A stretch of DNA of 39,140 bases from the NCBI GenBank assembly GCA_023150125.1, contig JAKLLM010000001.1, positions 1 to 39,140 of the forward strand, written 5' to 3'. Within the stretch, counting starts at the first letter, position 1, and each line of letters opens with the position of its first letter. The notes below the pieces were generated by a model that was not told the origin of the DNA, made no database searches, and saw nothing but the letters and a program-made list of their open reading frames with translations. The position numbers were made by a program, and so were the translations under genes. Below are positions 11,461 to 21,100 of this stretch, in pieces. The stretch is from Zoogloea sp. (lineage in GTDB: Bacteria; Pseudomonadota; Gammaproteobacteria; Burkholderiales; Rhodocyclaceae).

Positions 11461-12413
11461 GACAGGGCTCCGGGCCAGCGTCCGAGGGCCAGGGTGGCGG
11501 CCAGGACGAGGCCATGCAGGTGAGCGGCGGCGATCGTCAGCCGGAGGGCCGGCGCCAGCTCGGAAGCTTCGTCCGCGTGGGCGAGCAGGCTGCGCGCCGC
11601 GCGGAACGACAGGATCAGCGTGAGCGCCGCAGCGGCAGCGCCCTGGGGAAGATAGCCGCGCCCGACCATCAGCACCAGCCAGCCGTAGGCCGCCAGCACC
11701 AGGCCGAGCCAGGCCCACTTGGCCCCGTCCGGGCCGAGGCGCACCACCAGCGTGCGCTTGCCGGCGGCCGCGTCGCCGCGCCGGTCGGGGAATTCGTTGA
11801 TGAACAGGATCGCCGCCACCAGCAGCGCATACGACAGCCCGGCCTGCAGCGGCGCAAGGGCGAAGGCGCCACGCTGCACGTAGTCGCTGCCCAGCACCAC
11901 CACCAGCCAGCCGGCCGCCACCGCCGCCTCGCCGAGCCCTCGGGACACCAGCGCCAGCGGCGGCGCGCTGTAGGCCCAGCCGATCACCAGCCCGGCCAGC
12001 CCGATGCCGACCAACCCCGGCCCCGACTGCCACGCCAGCCACAGCCCGGCCGGCACCACGGGCAGCAGCAGCCCCCAGCCGAGGCGCGCCGTCTCGGCCT
12101 CGCTGAGCACACCGTTCTGGATGAAACGGCTGCCGCCGGTGAAGGGGAAGACCCGCTCGACATTGGCCGCGTCGGCACCGCTGCGGGCATCGAAGTAATC
12201 GTTGAGGACGTTGATGCCGGCGTGGGCCAGCAGCGCAAAGAACACCGTCGCCGCGGCCTTGAGCGCATCGAGCGGCACACCGCTGCCGTGGGCCACGGCG
12301 AGGCCGATCAGGCAGGCGCACAGGGTGACCCCGAGAAAGGCCGGGCGCGTGGCCAGGAAACCGGCGAGGACGGGGCGGGAACGCAGGGAGGGCAGCGGTT
12401 CGGGGGGAGGCAC
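11457..12413 (-). CDS. UbiA-family prenyltransferase (MenA-like)
   Basis: The protein has about nine membrane helices and both polyprenyl-diphosphate-binding Asp motifs: [14 protein letters not shown] after the second helix and [18 protein letters not shown] in the middle. The spacing and the second motif resemble 1,4-dihydroxy-2-naphthoate prenyltransferase (MenA) more than UbiA. It attaches a prenyl chain to an aromatic ring in the membrane, in quinone or related synthesis. The open frame extends upstream to ATG 12539, but that 42-residue extension is low-complexity, lies within 11 nt of the divergent gene and contains that gene's likely promoter. I therefore prefer the GTG at 12413, which places the first helix ([16 protein letters not shown]) near the N-terminus as is usual. 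No other quinone genes are nearby. Confidence 0.75.
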   Translation of the reverse strand: MPPPEPLPSLRSRPVLAGFLATRPAFLGVTLCACLIGLAVAHGSGVPLDALKAAATVFFALLAHAGINVLNDYFDARSGADAANVERVFPFTGGSRFIQNGVLSEAETARLGWGLLLPVVPAGLWLAWQSGPGLVGIGLAGLVIGWAYSAPPLALVSRGLGEAAVAAGWLVVVLGSDYVQRGAFALAPLQAGLSYALLVAAILFINEFPDRRGDAAAGKRTLVVRLGPDGAKWAWLGLVLAAYGWLVLMVGRGYLPQGAAAAALTLILSFRAARSLLAHADEASELAPALRLTIAAAHLHGLVLAATLALGRWPGALS

Positions 12414-12490
12414 GGGGGCGGCTCGGCGGGTCGGAACAGGCCGCCAATGCTGCGGTGCGCCGGAGCCGCGGTCAAGCCGGGCAGGGCGCA

Positions 12491-12520
12491 GCGACAAAAT
12501 ACGGCCCAATCGGTTAGCAT
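12491..12520 (+). promoter_or_regulatory. Putative promoter of the ligase/beta-helix operon
   Basis: GCGACA (12491-12496) and TAGCAT (12515-12520), each 4 of 6 to consensus, separated by 18 nt and ending 30 nt before the GTG start at 12551. If real it lies inside the extended prenyltransferase frame, which argues for the shorter start of that gene. Confidence 0.3.
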
Positions 12521-12550
12521 CGGCAGCCGTCATCGTCATGCCCTCCCGCC

Positions 12551-14977
12551 GTGGAAACCACCGCCCCGCCCCGATCCCGCCTGCCCCGCAACAGCGCCGG
12601 CCCGCGCCTCTACGGCATGCTGACGGCCCTCGCAGCCCTGGCAGCGCTGGCGGGCTGGTTCATGATCTACCCCCTCGACCGCTGGGTCGCCGGCATCCTG
12701 CTGGGCCTCTACGGGCTTGGCCTCGCGCTGCGGCCGGCCCTCTGGCTGGTGCTGATGCCCGCCCTGTGGCCGGTGGTCGACCTCGCCCCGTGGAGCGGCC
12801 ACATCCACTTCACCGAAAGCGATGCGCTGGCCCTCGCCACCCTGGCGGCCCTCGGCCTGCGCGAAACCTTCGCCCCGCCCTCGCCCACCCTGACCGGGCG
12901 GGCACCGGTTAAGCTGACGGTGAGCGCGCTGGCCCTCTTCGGGCTGCTGGCGGCGAGCGTGCTGATCTCGGGCCTCCGCGGCCTCGGCACGGCCCCCGCG
13001 TTCGACGCGGCGGCGCTGGTGGGCTACAACACGCCGCTCAACGCACTGCGGGTCGGCAAGGGCTTCGTGCTGGGCTTTGCGCTGATCCCCTTCCTGCATC
13101 TGGCGATCCGCCGCGACGGCCAGGCCGGGCTGGACCGGCTGACCCTCGGCCTGACCCTCGGCCTCACGGCCTGCAGCCTGGCCGCCCTGTGGGAGCGCCT
13201 GGCCTTCCCGGGCCTCACCGACTTTGCCTCCGACTACCGGACCACCGCCCTGTTCTGGGAGTCCCACGTGGGTGGCGCGGGGCTCGACGCCTGGCTGCTG
13301 CTGTGCCTGCCGTTTGCCGTCCTGCTCCTGCAGCAGACCCACCGGACGGCGGGCAAGATCGTGGCCTTGCTGCTCGTCGGCCTCGGCAGCTACGCGCTCT
13401 TCAGCACGCTGTCGCGCATCGTCTATGGCGCCCTGGCCGTCGCGGTCACCATCGGCGGCGGGCTGCTCCTGCTCCGCCCGGCCGCCCCCGACAAGGCGCC
13501 ACGCCGGCCGCTCGTGCTGGGGGCGCTGCTGGCCGCGACCCTGCTGGCGGCGGCCCTGGTCTTCCAGGAAGGGGGTTACCGGGGCCTGCTCGCCTTCTTC
13601 GGTGTGGCGCTGCTGGTCTATCCGGCGGGGGACGCGCTGGCCGGGATGCGCCCCGGCCTGCTGGCCTCCAGCCTCCTGGTGGGCGCGCTGCTGCTGATCC
13701 TCACCGGGCTCGCGGCGATCTGGCTGCCGAAGGGGGTCTATCTGATCTACGCCCTGTCGTGGGCCGCAACGGCCCTCGCCATCGTCGCCCATGGCCGCAA
13801 CAGGGCCGCCGCCGCGGGCTCGCTGGTCGCCTCGCTGCTGGCCTGGACGGCCCTGAACACCGTCTGGATCAGCGCCTTCTGGCACCCGGAACACCACTTC
13901 GGCATCACCGCCGCCGCCATCGCCGCGGTGCTCGGGCTGATGGTCTGGCAGGCCCGCGCGCGCCTGTGGCAGCCGCAGCCGGCCGACCTGTTCAGCCTGG
14001 CCGCCAGCCTCGCGCTCGGCGGCTTTCTGGTCGCCACCCTCGGCAGCTATTACATGAGCAGCAGTTTTTCCGCCGCCGACACGGAGCAGGACGTCCGCCT
14101 GACGCAGATCGAACGCAGCATCGGCCTGCCCCGGACCGGCGCGGACAAGCTCTTCGGGCTCGGGCTCGGGCGCTACCCGAGCGCCTACTTCTGGTCCGTC
14201 GAAGACCCCATCGCCCCCGGCTCCCTGAGCCTGGTCGAGGAGGCCGGCGGCTACTTCATGCGCCTGGGCAGTGCCCGCGGCCGGCGGGGGGCCGACGAAT
14301 GGCTGGGGCTTTCCCAGCGCATCCCGGCGTCGACCGAGGGCCGGCTGCTGTTCCGCTTCCGCGCCCGCAGCCCGGCGGACGTCACGCTCATCGTCAACGT
14401 GTGCCGCAAGCACCTGCTCTACCCCGAGAACTGCCTGGCCCTGAGCCCGCAGGTCAAGGGCGGCGCCGGCTGGCAGACCTTCGAGGGCGTCTGGCCCGAT
14501 GCGCTCGTCGGGCCGGGCCGGCCGCCGCGCCTGGCCATGTTCTCCATCGGCATGCCGGGCGTGGGGCCGGTCGATGTGGACGACCTGGAGGTGATGGATT
14601 CCCACATGCGCCCGCTCCTGCGCAATGGCAACTTCGCCCAGGGCGGCGACTTCTGGTTCTTCGGATCGGATCGCTACCACCTGCCCTGGCACGCCCACAA
14701 CATGTTCGCCCACACCTATGTCGAGCAGGGCCTGTTCGGCCTGGCGGTGCTGGCGCTGGCGCTGGCCCTCGCCGGCTGGCACCTGCTGCGGAGCGCCCGC
14801 CGCGGGAGCGCGCTCGTGCCGACCCTGGCCGCCGCGCTGGCCGGCGCTTCGGTGGTCGGGATGGTGGACAGCCTGCTGGACATCCCCCGCCTCACCCTGT
14901 TCTTCACGCTGCTGCTCTGGCTGGCCCTCACCGTACGCCCCACCGGCCAGGCCGCCGGGGCGCCCTCCCCGCAATGA
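12551..14977 (+). CDS. Giant O-antigen ligase/polymerase-like membrane protein with inserted soluble domain
   Basis: The 808-residue protein starts at a GTG (an ATG at 12617 is an alternative). About twelve hydrophobic helices occupy residues 15-500. A hydrophilic section of about 200 residues follows (about 505-705), and two helices close the protein. The soluble section ends with PWHAHNMFAHTYVEQGLFGL (about 713-732), the His-Asn motif of the WaaL/Wzy/PglL periplasmic loop. The inserted section (GGYFMRLGSARG, RLLFRFRARSPADVTLIVNVCRK, GWQTFEGVWP, VDVDDLEV, LLRNGNFAQGGDFWF) reads like a carbohydrate-binding beta-sandwich placed inside the catalytic periplasmic loop. Members join or polymerise lipid-linked glycans at the outer face of the inner membrane. 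The downstream beta-helix gene overlaps by ATGA. The exact glycan is unknown. Confidence 0.75.
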   Translation: METTAPPRSRLPRNSAGPRLYGMLTALAALAALAGWFMIYPLDRWVAGILLGLYGLGLALRPALWLVLMPALWPVVDLAPWSGHIHFTESDALALATLAALGLRETFAPPSPTLTGRAPVKLTVSALALFGLLAASVLISGLRGLGTAPAFDAAALVGYNTPLNALRVGKGFVLGFALIPFLHLAIRRDGQAGLDRLTLGLTLGLTACSLAALWERLAFPGLTDFASDYRTTALFWESHVGGAGLDAWLLLCLPFAVLLLQQTHRTAGKIVALLLVGLGSYALFSTLSRIVYGALAVAVTIGGGLLLLRPAAPDKAPRRPLVLGALLAATLLAAALVFQEGGYRGLLAFFGVALLVYPAGDALAGMRPGLLASSLLVGALLLILTGLAAIWLPKGVYLIYALSWAATALAIVAHGRNRAAAAGSLVASLLAWTALNTVWISAFWHPEHHFGITAAAIAAVLGLMVWQARARLWQPQPADLFSLAASLALGGFLVATLGSYYMSSSFSAADTEQDVRLTQIERSIGLPRTGADKLFGLGLGRYPSAYFWSVEDPIAPGSLSLVEEAGGYFMRLGSARGRRGADEWLGLSQRIPASTEGRLLFRFRARSPADVTLIVNVCRKHLLYPENCLALSPQVKGGAGWQTFEGVWPDALVGPGRPPRLAMFSIGMPGVGPVDVDDLEVMDSHMRPLLRNGNFAQGGDFWFFGSDRYHLPWHAHNMFAHTYVEQGLFGLAVLALALALAGWHLLRSARRGSALVPTLAAALAGASVVGMVDSLLDIPRLTLFFTLLLWLALTVRPTGQAAGAPSPQ

Positions 14978-16128
14978 AGCGGCCGGCGCGCCTCCTGGCC
15001 TTCGCCCTGCTGCTCGCGGGCGCGGGGCCGAGCCTCGCCGCCGTCATCACCGTCGGCCCGGGCGAAGCCGTCACGCGCATCGCCGACGCGGCCCGCATCG
15101 CCCGGGACGGCGACACCGTACTCATCAAGCCCGGCACCTACCGGGGCGACGTCGCGGTGTGGCTGCAGCGGGATCTCGAGATCCGCGGCATCGGCGCGCG
15201 GCCGGTGCTGCTGGCCGACGGGCAGGTGGCCGAGGGCAAGGGCATCTGGGTGCTCAGGAGCGGCCGCTTCCGGATCCGCAACATCGAGTTCCGCGGCGCC
15301 CGCGCGCCCGCCGGCAACGGCGCCGGCATCCGCTTCGAGCACGGCTCGCTGGATCTGGCCGACTGCGTCTTCGAGGACAACGAGATGGGCATCCTCACCG
15401 GCAACGTCGCCGACAGCGAGCTGCGCATCACCGGCAGCGTGTTCGGCCACGCGCCCCGGGGCGGGCCGCTGCTGCCGCACCTGCTCTACGTGGGGCAGAT
15501 CAGCCGCTTCGTGCTCGAAGGCAGCCGCTTCGTGCAGGGGCACCGCGGGCATCTGGTCAAGAGCCGGGCGCGGGTCAATGAGGTGCGCTACAACTGGCTG
15601 GCCGACGGGCCGGGCGGCTCGGCGTCCTACGAGCTGGAGTTTCCGGAGGGGGGCGATGCGCGGGTGGTGGGCAACCTGATCGCCCAGAGCGCCACCACCG
15701 ACAACCCGGCGATCGTCTCCTACGGTGCCGAGAACGGCCGCTGGCCGGTGAACCGGCTGCAGATGTCCCACAACACCCTGATCAACGACGGCGCCCGCCC
15801 CGGCCAGTTCGTACGGGTGTGGTTCGAACGCCTGCCCGCCGACACCCGCGTGACCACGCGCAACAACCTGCTGGCGGGGCCGGGGAGCTTCGTCGAGGGG
15901 ATGCCCGGCGACCACCAGGGCAACACGCGGCTGCCAGCCGGCACGCCGCTGCCGGATTCGGGCTGGGCAGGCTCGCAGCTGGCGCCGGTGCCATCAGCCG
16001 CCGACAGCGGGCTCGCGCCCGCGGCAGAGTTCCGCTTTCCGGCCGGCACGCGGCCGCTGGCCGCCCGGCCACGCTGGATACCCGGCGCCTTCCAGGCAGC
16101 GCCGGCCGGCGACGGCCCGGCGCCCTGA
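14974..16128 (+). CDS. Secreted right-handed parallel beta-helix protein
   Basis: The 384-residue protein has a signal peptide (KRPARLLAFALLLAGAGPSLA, cleavage about residue 22). It then shows the ITVGPGEAVTRIADAARIARDGDTVLIKPGTY start typical of pectate-lyase-fold proteins, followed by rungs of about 22 residues (FRIRNIEFRG, LDLADCVFEDN, LRITGSVFG, FVLEGSRFV, ARVVGNLIAQS, LQMSHNTLIN, VTTRNNLL). Such proteins are polysaccharide lyases, epimerases or glycan-binding proteins of the periplasm. No catalytic residues could be assigned. It overlaps the ligase-like gene by ATGA, so the pair very likely acts on the same glycan. Its stop is 6 nt from that of the convergent TetR gene. Confidence 0.82.
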   Translation: MKRPARLLAFALLLAGAGPSLAAVITVGPGEAVTRIADAARIARDGDTVLIKPGTYRGDVAVWLQRDLEIRGIGARPVLLADGQVAEGKGIWVLRSGRFRIRNIEFRGARAPAGNGAGIRFEHGSLDLADCVFEDNEMGILTGNVADSELRITGSVFGHAPRGGPLLPHLLYVGQISRFVLEGSRFVQGHRGHLVKSRARVNEVRYNWLADGPGGSASYELEFPEGGDARVVGNLIAQSATTDNPAIVSYGAENGRWPVNRLQMSHNTLINDGARPGQFVRVWFERLPADTRVTTRNNLLAGPGSFVEGMPGDHQGNTRLPAGTPLPDSGWAGSQLAPVPSAADSGLAPAAEFRFPAGTRPLAARPRWIPGAFQAAPAGDGPAP

Positions 16129-16134
16129 AGGCCC

Positions 16135-16740
16135 TCAGGCCCGGCGCAGGGCCATGTGGGCGCGGACCATCTCTTCGGCGCCCTGCCGGAAGGGCGACTC
16201 GGGCCCGCCTTCCAGCCAGTGCTTCACCAGCCCGCCGACGAACATGAAGGTGTCGGTCGCCAGCACCTCCGGCGTCGCCCCCGGGCGCAACAGGCCGCGA
16301 GCGGCGGCGCGGGCGTAGGCGCGGGTCAGGTCGTCGAGGAAGGCCTGCTGACCCGCCGAGCAGCCCATCAGCGGCAGGAGCTCGTCCACGTATTCGCACT
16401 TGAAGGAGACGATCTCCAGGGTCTCGCGGGTCTTCTGCTCGTCGGCGAGGACCCGGAAGATCTCCAGCAGGGCGGTCTCGATGCCCGCCAGCGGCTCCTC
16501 GTCCTCGGCGTCGAAGACCACCCGGTCGACGAAGGGCAGTATCGCGTCCTCGCGCATCGCAAAGAACAGCTCGCTCTTGTTGCGGAAATGCCAATACACC
16601 GCGCCGCGGGTCACTCCGGCGGCGGCGGCGATCTTTTCGAGGGAAGTGTGGCTCACCCCACATTGCAGAAACACCCGGCGCGCAGCATCGATGATGTGCA
16701 GGCGGGTGATCTCGGCTTCTTCTTTCGTTTTACGAACCAT
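16135..16740 (-). CDS. acrR: TetR-family repressor, AcrR/TtgR type
   Basis: The 201-residue protein begins with MVRKTKEEAEITRLHIIDAA and has a TetR helix-turn-helix at about residues 12-58 (TSLEKIAAAAGVTRGAVYWHFRNKSELF), closely matching the AcrR/TtgR/MtrR pattern (MARKTK..A, VTRGAIYWHFK). The C-terminal helical domain binds drug-like ligands, with release from DNA on binding. It is transcribed away from the adaptor gene of an RND pump, with a 177-nt region between the two starts that contains a palindromic AcrR-type operator. It most likely represses the pump and itself. Local induction by toxic compounds such as solvents, bile-like amphiphiles or antibiotics is expected from the family. Confidence 0.9.
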   Translation of the reverse strand: MVRKTKEEAEITRLHIIDAARRVFLQCGVSHTSLEKIAAAAGVTRGAVYWHFRNKSELFFAMREDAILPFVDRVVFDAEDEEPLAGIETALLEIFRVLADEQKTRETLEIVSFKCEYVDELLPLMGCSAGQQAFLDDLTRAYARAAARGLLRPGATPEVLATDTFMFVGGLVKHWLEGGPESPFRQGAEEMVRAHMALRRA

Positions 16741-16847
16741 CGGCCTGTTCTAAAGTCGGTATTATCTTCGCGGCATGCCCGGGAGCGGCCTTCGGTGTGG
16801 CGCAATCCGATGGGCGCAATCTTTACCCACCCTTACGTGCCGGGCTA

Positions 16848-16875
16848 TTTACATACGACCGTGTTTGTATAAACT
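16848..16875 (+). promoter_or_regulatory. AcrR-type operator overlapping the RND operon promoter
   Basis: The 24 bp at 16850-16873 begin TACATAC and end TTGTATAAA, an imperfect inverted repeat. From memory it matches most positions of the Escherichia coli AcrR operator (TACATAC...GTATGTA). The promoter lies in the same bases: TTTACA (16848-16853) as -35 and TAAACT (16870-16875) as -10 with a 16-nt spacer, so bound repressor would block polymerase. Expected transcription start is near 16882. Confidence 0.75.
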
Positions 16876-16917
16876 ATGCCCCAAGCCCCATCAGAAATCC
16901 AGCCCCCGGAGATCATC

Positions 16918-18129
16918 GTGACCGTCCGTTCTGCCACCCGTCTCGCCGGCCTTGGCCTGTCGACCCTTTCCGCCACCCTCCTGCTCGCCGCCTGCTCCGG
17001 CAAGGAGCAGCCGCCCGCCGGCCCGCCGGGTGGCGCCATGCCGCCGCTGCCGGTGACTGCCCTCGAGATGCAGCCGACCCGCGTCGAGACCAGCGTCGAG
17101 GCCGTCGCCCAGACCGAGGGCGCCCGCGAAGTGGAGGTCCGCGCCCGCGTCGGCGGCATCCTCGAGAAGCGCGTCTTCGAAGAAGGCTCGGCGGTGAAGG
17201 CCGGCCAGGCGCTCTACCAGATCGACCGGGCGCCCCTCGAGACCGCCGTCGCCCAGGCCCGGGCGCAGCTCGCCGAAGCCAGGGCCCGCGTCGAGCAGAC
17301 CCAGCGCGAGGCCGCCCGCCTCAAGGGCCTGCTCGCCCAGCAGGCCATCAGCCAGCGCGAATACGACACCGCCAGCTCCGACAACAACGTCGCCACGGCC
17401 ACCGTGCAGGCAGCCCAGGCCGCCCTGCGCCAGGCCGAACTGAACCTCTCCTACGCCACCGTCACCGCCCCGGTGGGCGGCATCACCGGCCGCTCGGTGG
17501 TCTCCGAAGGCACCCTGCTCGCCACCGGCGGCGGCACCCTGCTGACCACCGTGGTGCAGGTCAACCCGATGTGGGTGCGCTTCTCGATCCCCGAGGCCGA
17601 GCTGACGGCGGCGATGCCCGACGGCCGCTTCAAGCCCCAGGCGATCCGCGGCGTCGAGCTGGTGCTGCCCGACGGCAGCAGCTACCCGGTGCGCGGCAAG
17701 CTCAACTTCGCCGCCAGCCAGATCGACCCCAAGCTCGGCACCCTGCAGCTGCGCGGCGAGTTCGCCAACCCCGAAGGCCGCCTGCTGCCCGGCCAGTTCG
17801 TGCGCGCCCGGCTGATCACCGGCGAGCGCAGCGGCGTCTTCAAGGTGCCCCAGGCGGCGGTGATGCAGACCGACAAGGGCGCCATCGTGATGACCGTCGG
17901 CGCCGACAACAAGGTCGAGCCGCGCCCGGTCAAGACCGGCCAGTGGAGCGGCACCGACTGGGTGATCCTCGGCGGCCTGAAGGCCGGCGACAAGGTGATC
18001 GTCGACAACCTCATGAAGGCCCGCCCCGGCGCAACCGTCGCCCCCCACGCACCGGGCCAGGGCCCGGGCGCGCCGGGTGCCGCCAAGCCGGGCGCAGCGC
18101 CCGCGGCCGCCCCGGCGGCGAAGGGTTGA
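16918..18129 (+). CDS. acrA: RND efflux periplasmic adaptor (AcrA/MexA-type lipoprotein)
   Basis: The 403-residue lipoprotein has a signal peptide ending in the lipobox LLAAC (lipidated Cys26). Next come the first lipoyl half (VEVRARVGGILEKRVFEEGSAV), a coiled-coil hairpin (about 98-160, rich in ARAQLAEARARVEQ), the second lipoyl half (LSYATVTAPVGGITGRS), beta-barrel and membrane-proximal domains, and an Ala/Pro-rich tail. It bridges pump and outer-membrane channel. I chose the GTG at 16918, preceded by GGAG with 6-nt spacing. The in-frame ATG at 16876 abuts the -10 element and would lie upstream of the transcription start. The pump gene begins 13 nt after its stop. Confidence 0.93.
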   Translation: MTVRSATRLAGLGLSTLSATLLLAACSGKEQPPAGPPGGAMPPLPVTALEMQPTRVETSVEAVAQTEGAREVEVRARVGGILEKRVFEEGSAVKAGQALYQIDRAPLETAVAQARAQLAEARARVEQTQREAARLKGLLAQQAISQREYDTASSDNNVATATVQAAQAALRQAELNLSYATVTAPVGGITGRSVVSEGTLLATGGGTLLTTVVQVNPMWVRFSIPEAELTAAMPDGRFKPQAIRGVELVLPDGSSYPVRGKLNFAASQIDPKLGTLQLRGEFANPEGRLLPGQFVRARLITGERSGVFKVPQAAVMQTDKGAIVMTVGADNKVEPRPVKTGQWSGTDWVILGGLKAGDKVIVDNLMKARPGATVAPHAPGQGPGAPGAAKPGAAPAAAPAAKG

Positions 18130-18142
18130 GGGGGCACGCACG

Positions 18143-21100
18143 ATGTCACGTTTCTTCATCAACCGGCCGATCTTCGCGTCGGTCATCTCGATCATCATCG
18201 TGATCGCCGGCCTGATGGCCGCGCGCGCGCTGCCCATCGCCCAATACCCCGAGATCACCCCGCCGACGGTGGTGATCACCGCCTCCTACCCCGGCGCCTC
18301 CGCCGAGACCCTGGCAAAAACCGTGGCCGCCCCCATCGAGGAGCAGCTGTCGGGGGTCGAGAACCTGCTGTACTTCAACTCCACCGCCTCGTCCAACGGC
18401 AGCCTGACGATCACCGCCTCCTTCGAGGTGGGCACCAACGTCGACATGGCCACCGTCAACGTCAACAACCGCGTCAAGATCGCCGAACCGCGCCTGCCCG
18501 ACGTGGTGCGCCAGTTCGGCGTGACGGTGCAGAAGCGCTCCAACGACATCCTGATGGTCACCACCCTGACCTCGCCGGATGCCAGCCGGACGCCGCTGTT
18601 CCTGTCCAACTACGCGCTGGTCAACGTGCTCGACGACCTCAAGCGCATCCCCGGCGTGGGTGACGCCCAGATCTTCGGCGCCCTCGACTACTCCATCCGC
18701 CTGTGGCTCAAGCCCGACCGCATGGCCCAGCTGGGGGTGACGGCCACCGACGTGGCCAACGCCATCGCCGGCCAGAACCGCCAGAACGCCGCCGGCAAGA
18801 TCGGCCAGGAGCCCGCCCCCGCCGGCCAGCAGCTGGTGTACACCGTCACCGCCAAGGGGCGCCTCAGCTCCCCCGAGGAGTTCGGCAACATCGTGGTGCG
18901 TGCCGCCGGCCCGGGCGGCGTGCTCCGGGTGAAGGACGTGGCCCGGGTCGAGCTCGGCGCCCAGAACTACGACGCCAGCACCACCCTGCTCGGCAAGCCG
19001 GTGGTCGGTGTCGGCATCTTCCTGCAATCCGGCGCCAACGCGCTCGAAGTGGCTTCCAAAGTGCGCACCCGCATGGACGAGCTGAAGCAGAAGTTCCCCT
19101 CCGGCGTCGACTACGTGGTGCCCTTCGACACCACCAAGTTCGTGCAGGCCTCGATCGAGGAGGTCGTGCGCACCCTCGGTGAGGCCATCCTGCTGGTGGC
19201 GGTGGTGGTCTTCGTGTTCCTCCAGAACTGGCGCGCCACGCTGATCCCGCTGATCGCCGTCCCGGTGTCGCTGATCGGCACCTTCGCCGGCCTGTGGATG
19301 TTCGGCTTCTCGATCAACACCCTCACCCTGTTCGCGATGGTGCTGGCGATCGGCATCGTGGTGGACGACGCCATCGTGGTGCTCGAGAACGTCGAGCGCC
19401 TGATGTGGGAAGAGAAGATGCAGCCCCGCGAGGCCGCCATCGAGGCCATGCGCGAAGTCTCCGGCGCCGTGGTGGCGATCGTGCTGGTGCTGTGCGCGGT
19501 GTTCGTGCCGGTGGCCTTCCTCGGCGGCATCGCCGGCAAGCTCTACCAGCAGTTCGCGGTGACGGTGGCCATCTCGGTGACCCTCTCCGGCGTCGTCGCG
19601 CTCACCCTCACCCCGGCCCTGTGCGCGCTGCTGCTGCAGACCAAGCACGAAGAAGCCCCCATCTTCCGCCCCTTCAACCGCCTCTTCGACGCCTTCACCC
19701 GCTCCTACACCGGGATGGTGAACAAGACCCTGCACCACCGCATCATCGGCACCGTGGCGTGCACGATCATCGTCGGCGGCAGCATCTTCATGTTCCGCGC
19801 GGTGCCCGGCGGCTTCGTGCCGGCCGAAGACCAGGGCTACCTGATCAGCGCCCTGATGCTCCCCGACGGCGCCAGCCTGCAGCGCACCCGCGTCACCGGC
19901 GAGAGCTTCCAGCAGAAGCTCAAGCAGGACGAGAGCGTCGACAAGGTCTTCGTGATCGCCGGCAACGACATCATCGGCGGCGGCCTCAAGCCCAACGCCG
20001 GCACGGTGTTCATCCCGCTCAAGGACTGGTCGGAGCGCAGCACCGGCGCCGACGAGCTGGCCAAGAAGTTCACCGGCCTCGGCATGACCATGCCCGACGG
20101 CCTCGCCATCGTGTTCAACCCGCCCGCCATCCGCGGCCTGGGTGCCGCCGGCGGCTTCGAGGCCTACATCCAGGCCCGCGGCGACGCCGACCCGCAGAAG
20201 CTCGCCGGCGTGATGCAGCAGTTCATGGAAGCCCTCAAGAAGCGCCCCGAGCTCACCGGCATCAACACCTTCTTCCGCCCCACCTCGCCCCAGCTCTACG
20301 TGGAAGTGGACGAAGCCAAGGCCATCTCGATGGACATCCCGGTGGCCGACGTCTACCAGACGCTGCAATCCACCATGGGCTCGCTGTACGTGAACGACTT
20401 CAACCTCAACGGCCGCACCTACCGCGTCCAGCTCCAGGCCGACGGCGCCTACCGCGCCCAGCCCGACGACCTGGGCAAGGTGTATGTGCGCTCCACCGCC
20501 GGTGCGATGGTGCCGGTGGGCACGCTGATCAAGGTCAAGCAGATCGTCGGCGCCGAGCAGCTCGAGCGCTTCAACGGCTTCCTGTCGGCCAAGGTGCTGG
20601 GCAACTCCATCCCCAAGGTCAGCACCGGCGACGCCATCAAGATCGTCGAGGAAGTCGCCCGCGAAACCCTGCCGGCCGGCTACGAGCTGGCCTGGACCGG
20701 CCAGGCCTTCCAGGAGAAGCGCACCGGCACCACCTCGGCGATCGCCTTCGGCTTCGGCATCATCATGGTCTTCCTGATCCTCGCTGCCCAGTACGAGAAG
20801 TGGTCGCTGCCGCTGGCGGTGATCATGTCGGTGCCCTTCGCGCTGTTCGGCGCGCTGGCGGCGGTGATGATCCGCGGCATGCCCAACGACATCTACTTCC
20901 AGATCGGCCTGGTGGTGCTGATCGGCCTCGCCGCCAAGAACGCCATCCTGATCGTCGAGTTCGCCGCCCAGAAGCGCGCCGAGGGCATGCACGTGCTTGA
21001 GGCCGCCCTCGAAGGCGCGCGGCTGCGCTTCCGGCCCATCGTGATGACCTCGCTGGCCTTCATCCTGGGCGTCTTCCCACTGGTCATCTCGACCGGCGCC

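Noticed and set aside
12536-14974. An 812-codon minus-strand frame
   Set aside because: Antisense of the ligase-like gene; Gln/Gly/Arg-rich without domain signatures.
16124-16139. CCTGA/TCAGG pairing over both convergent stop codons
   Set aside because: Five base pairs only, largely dictated by the stop codons themselves.
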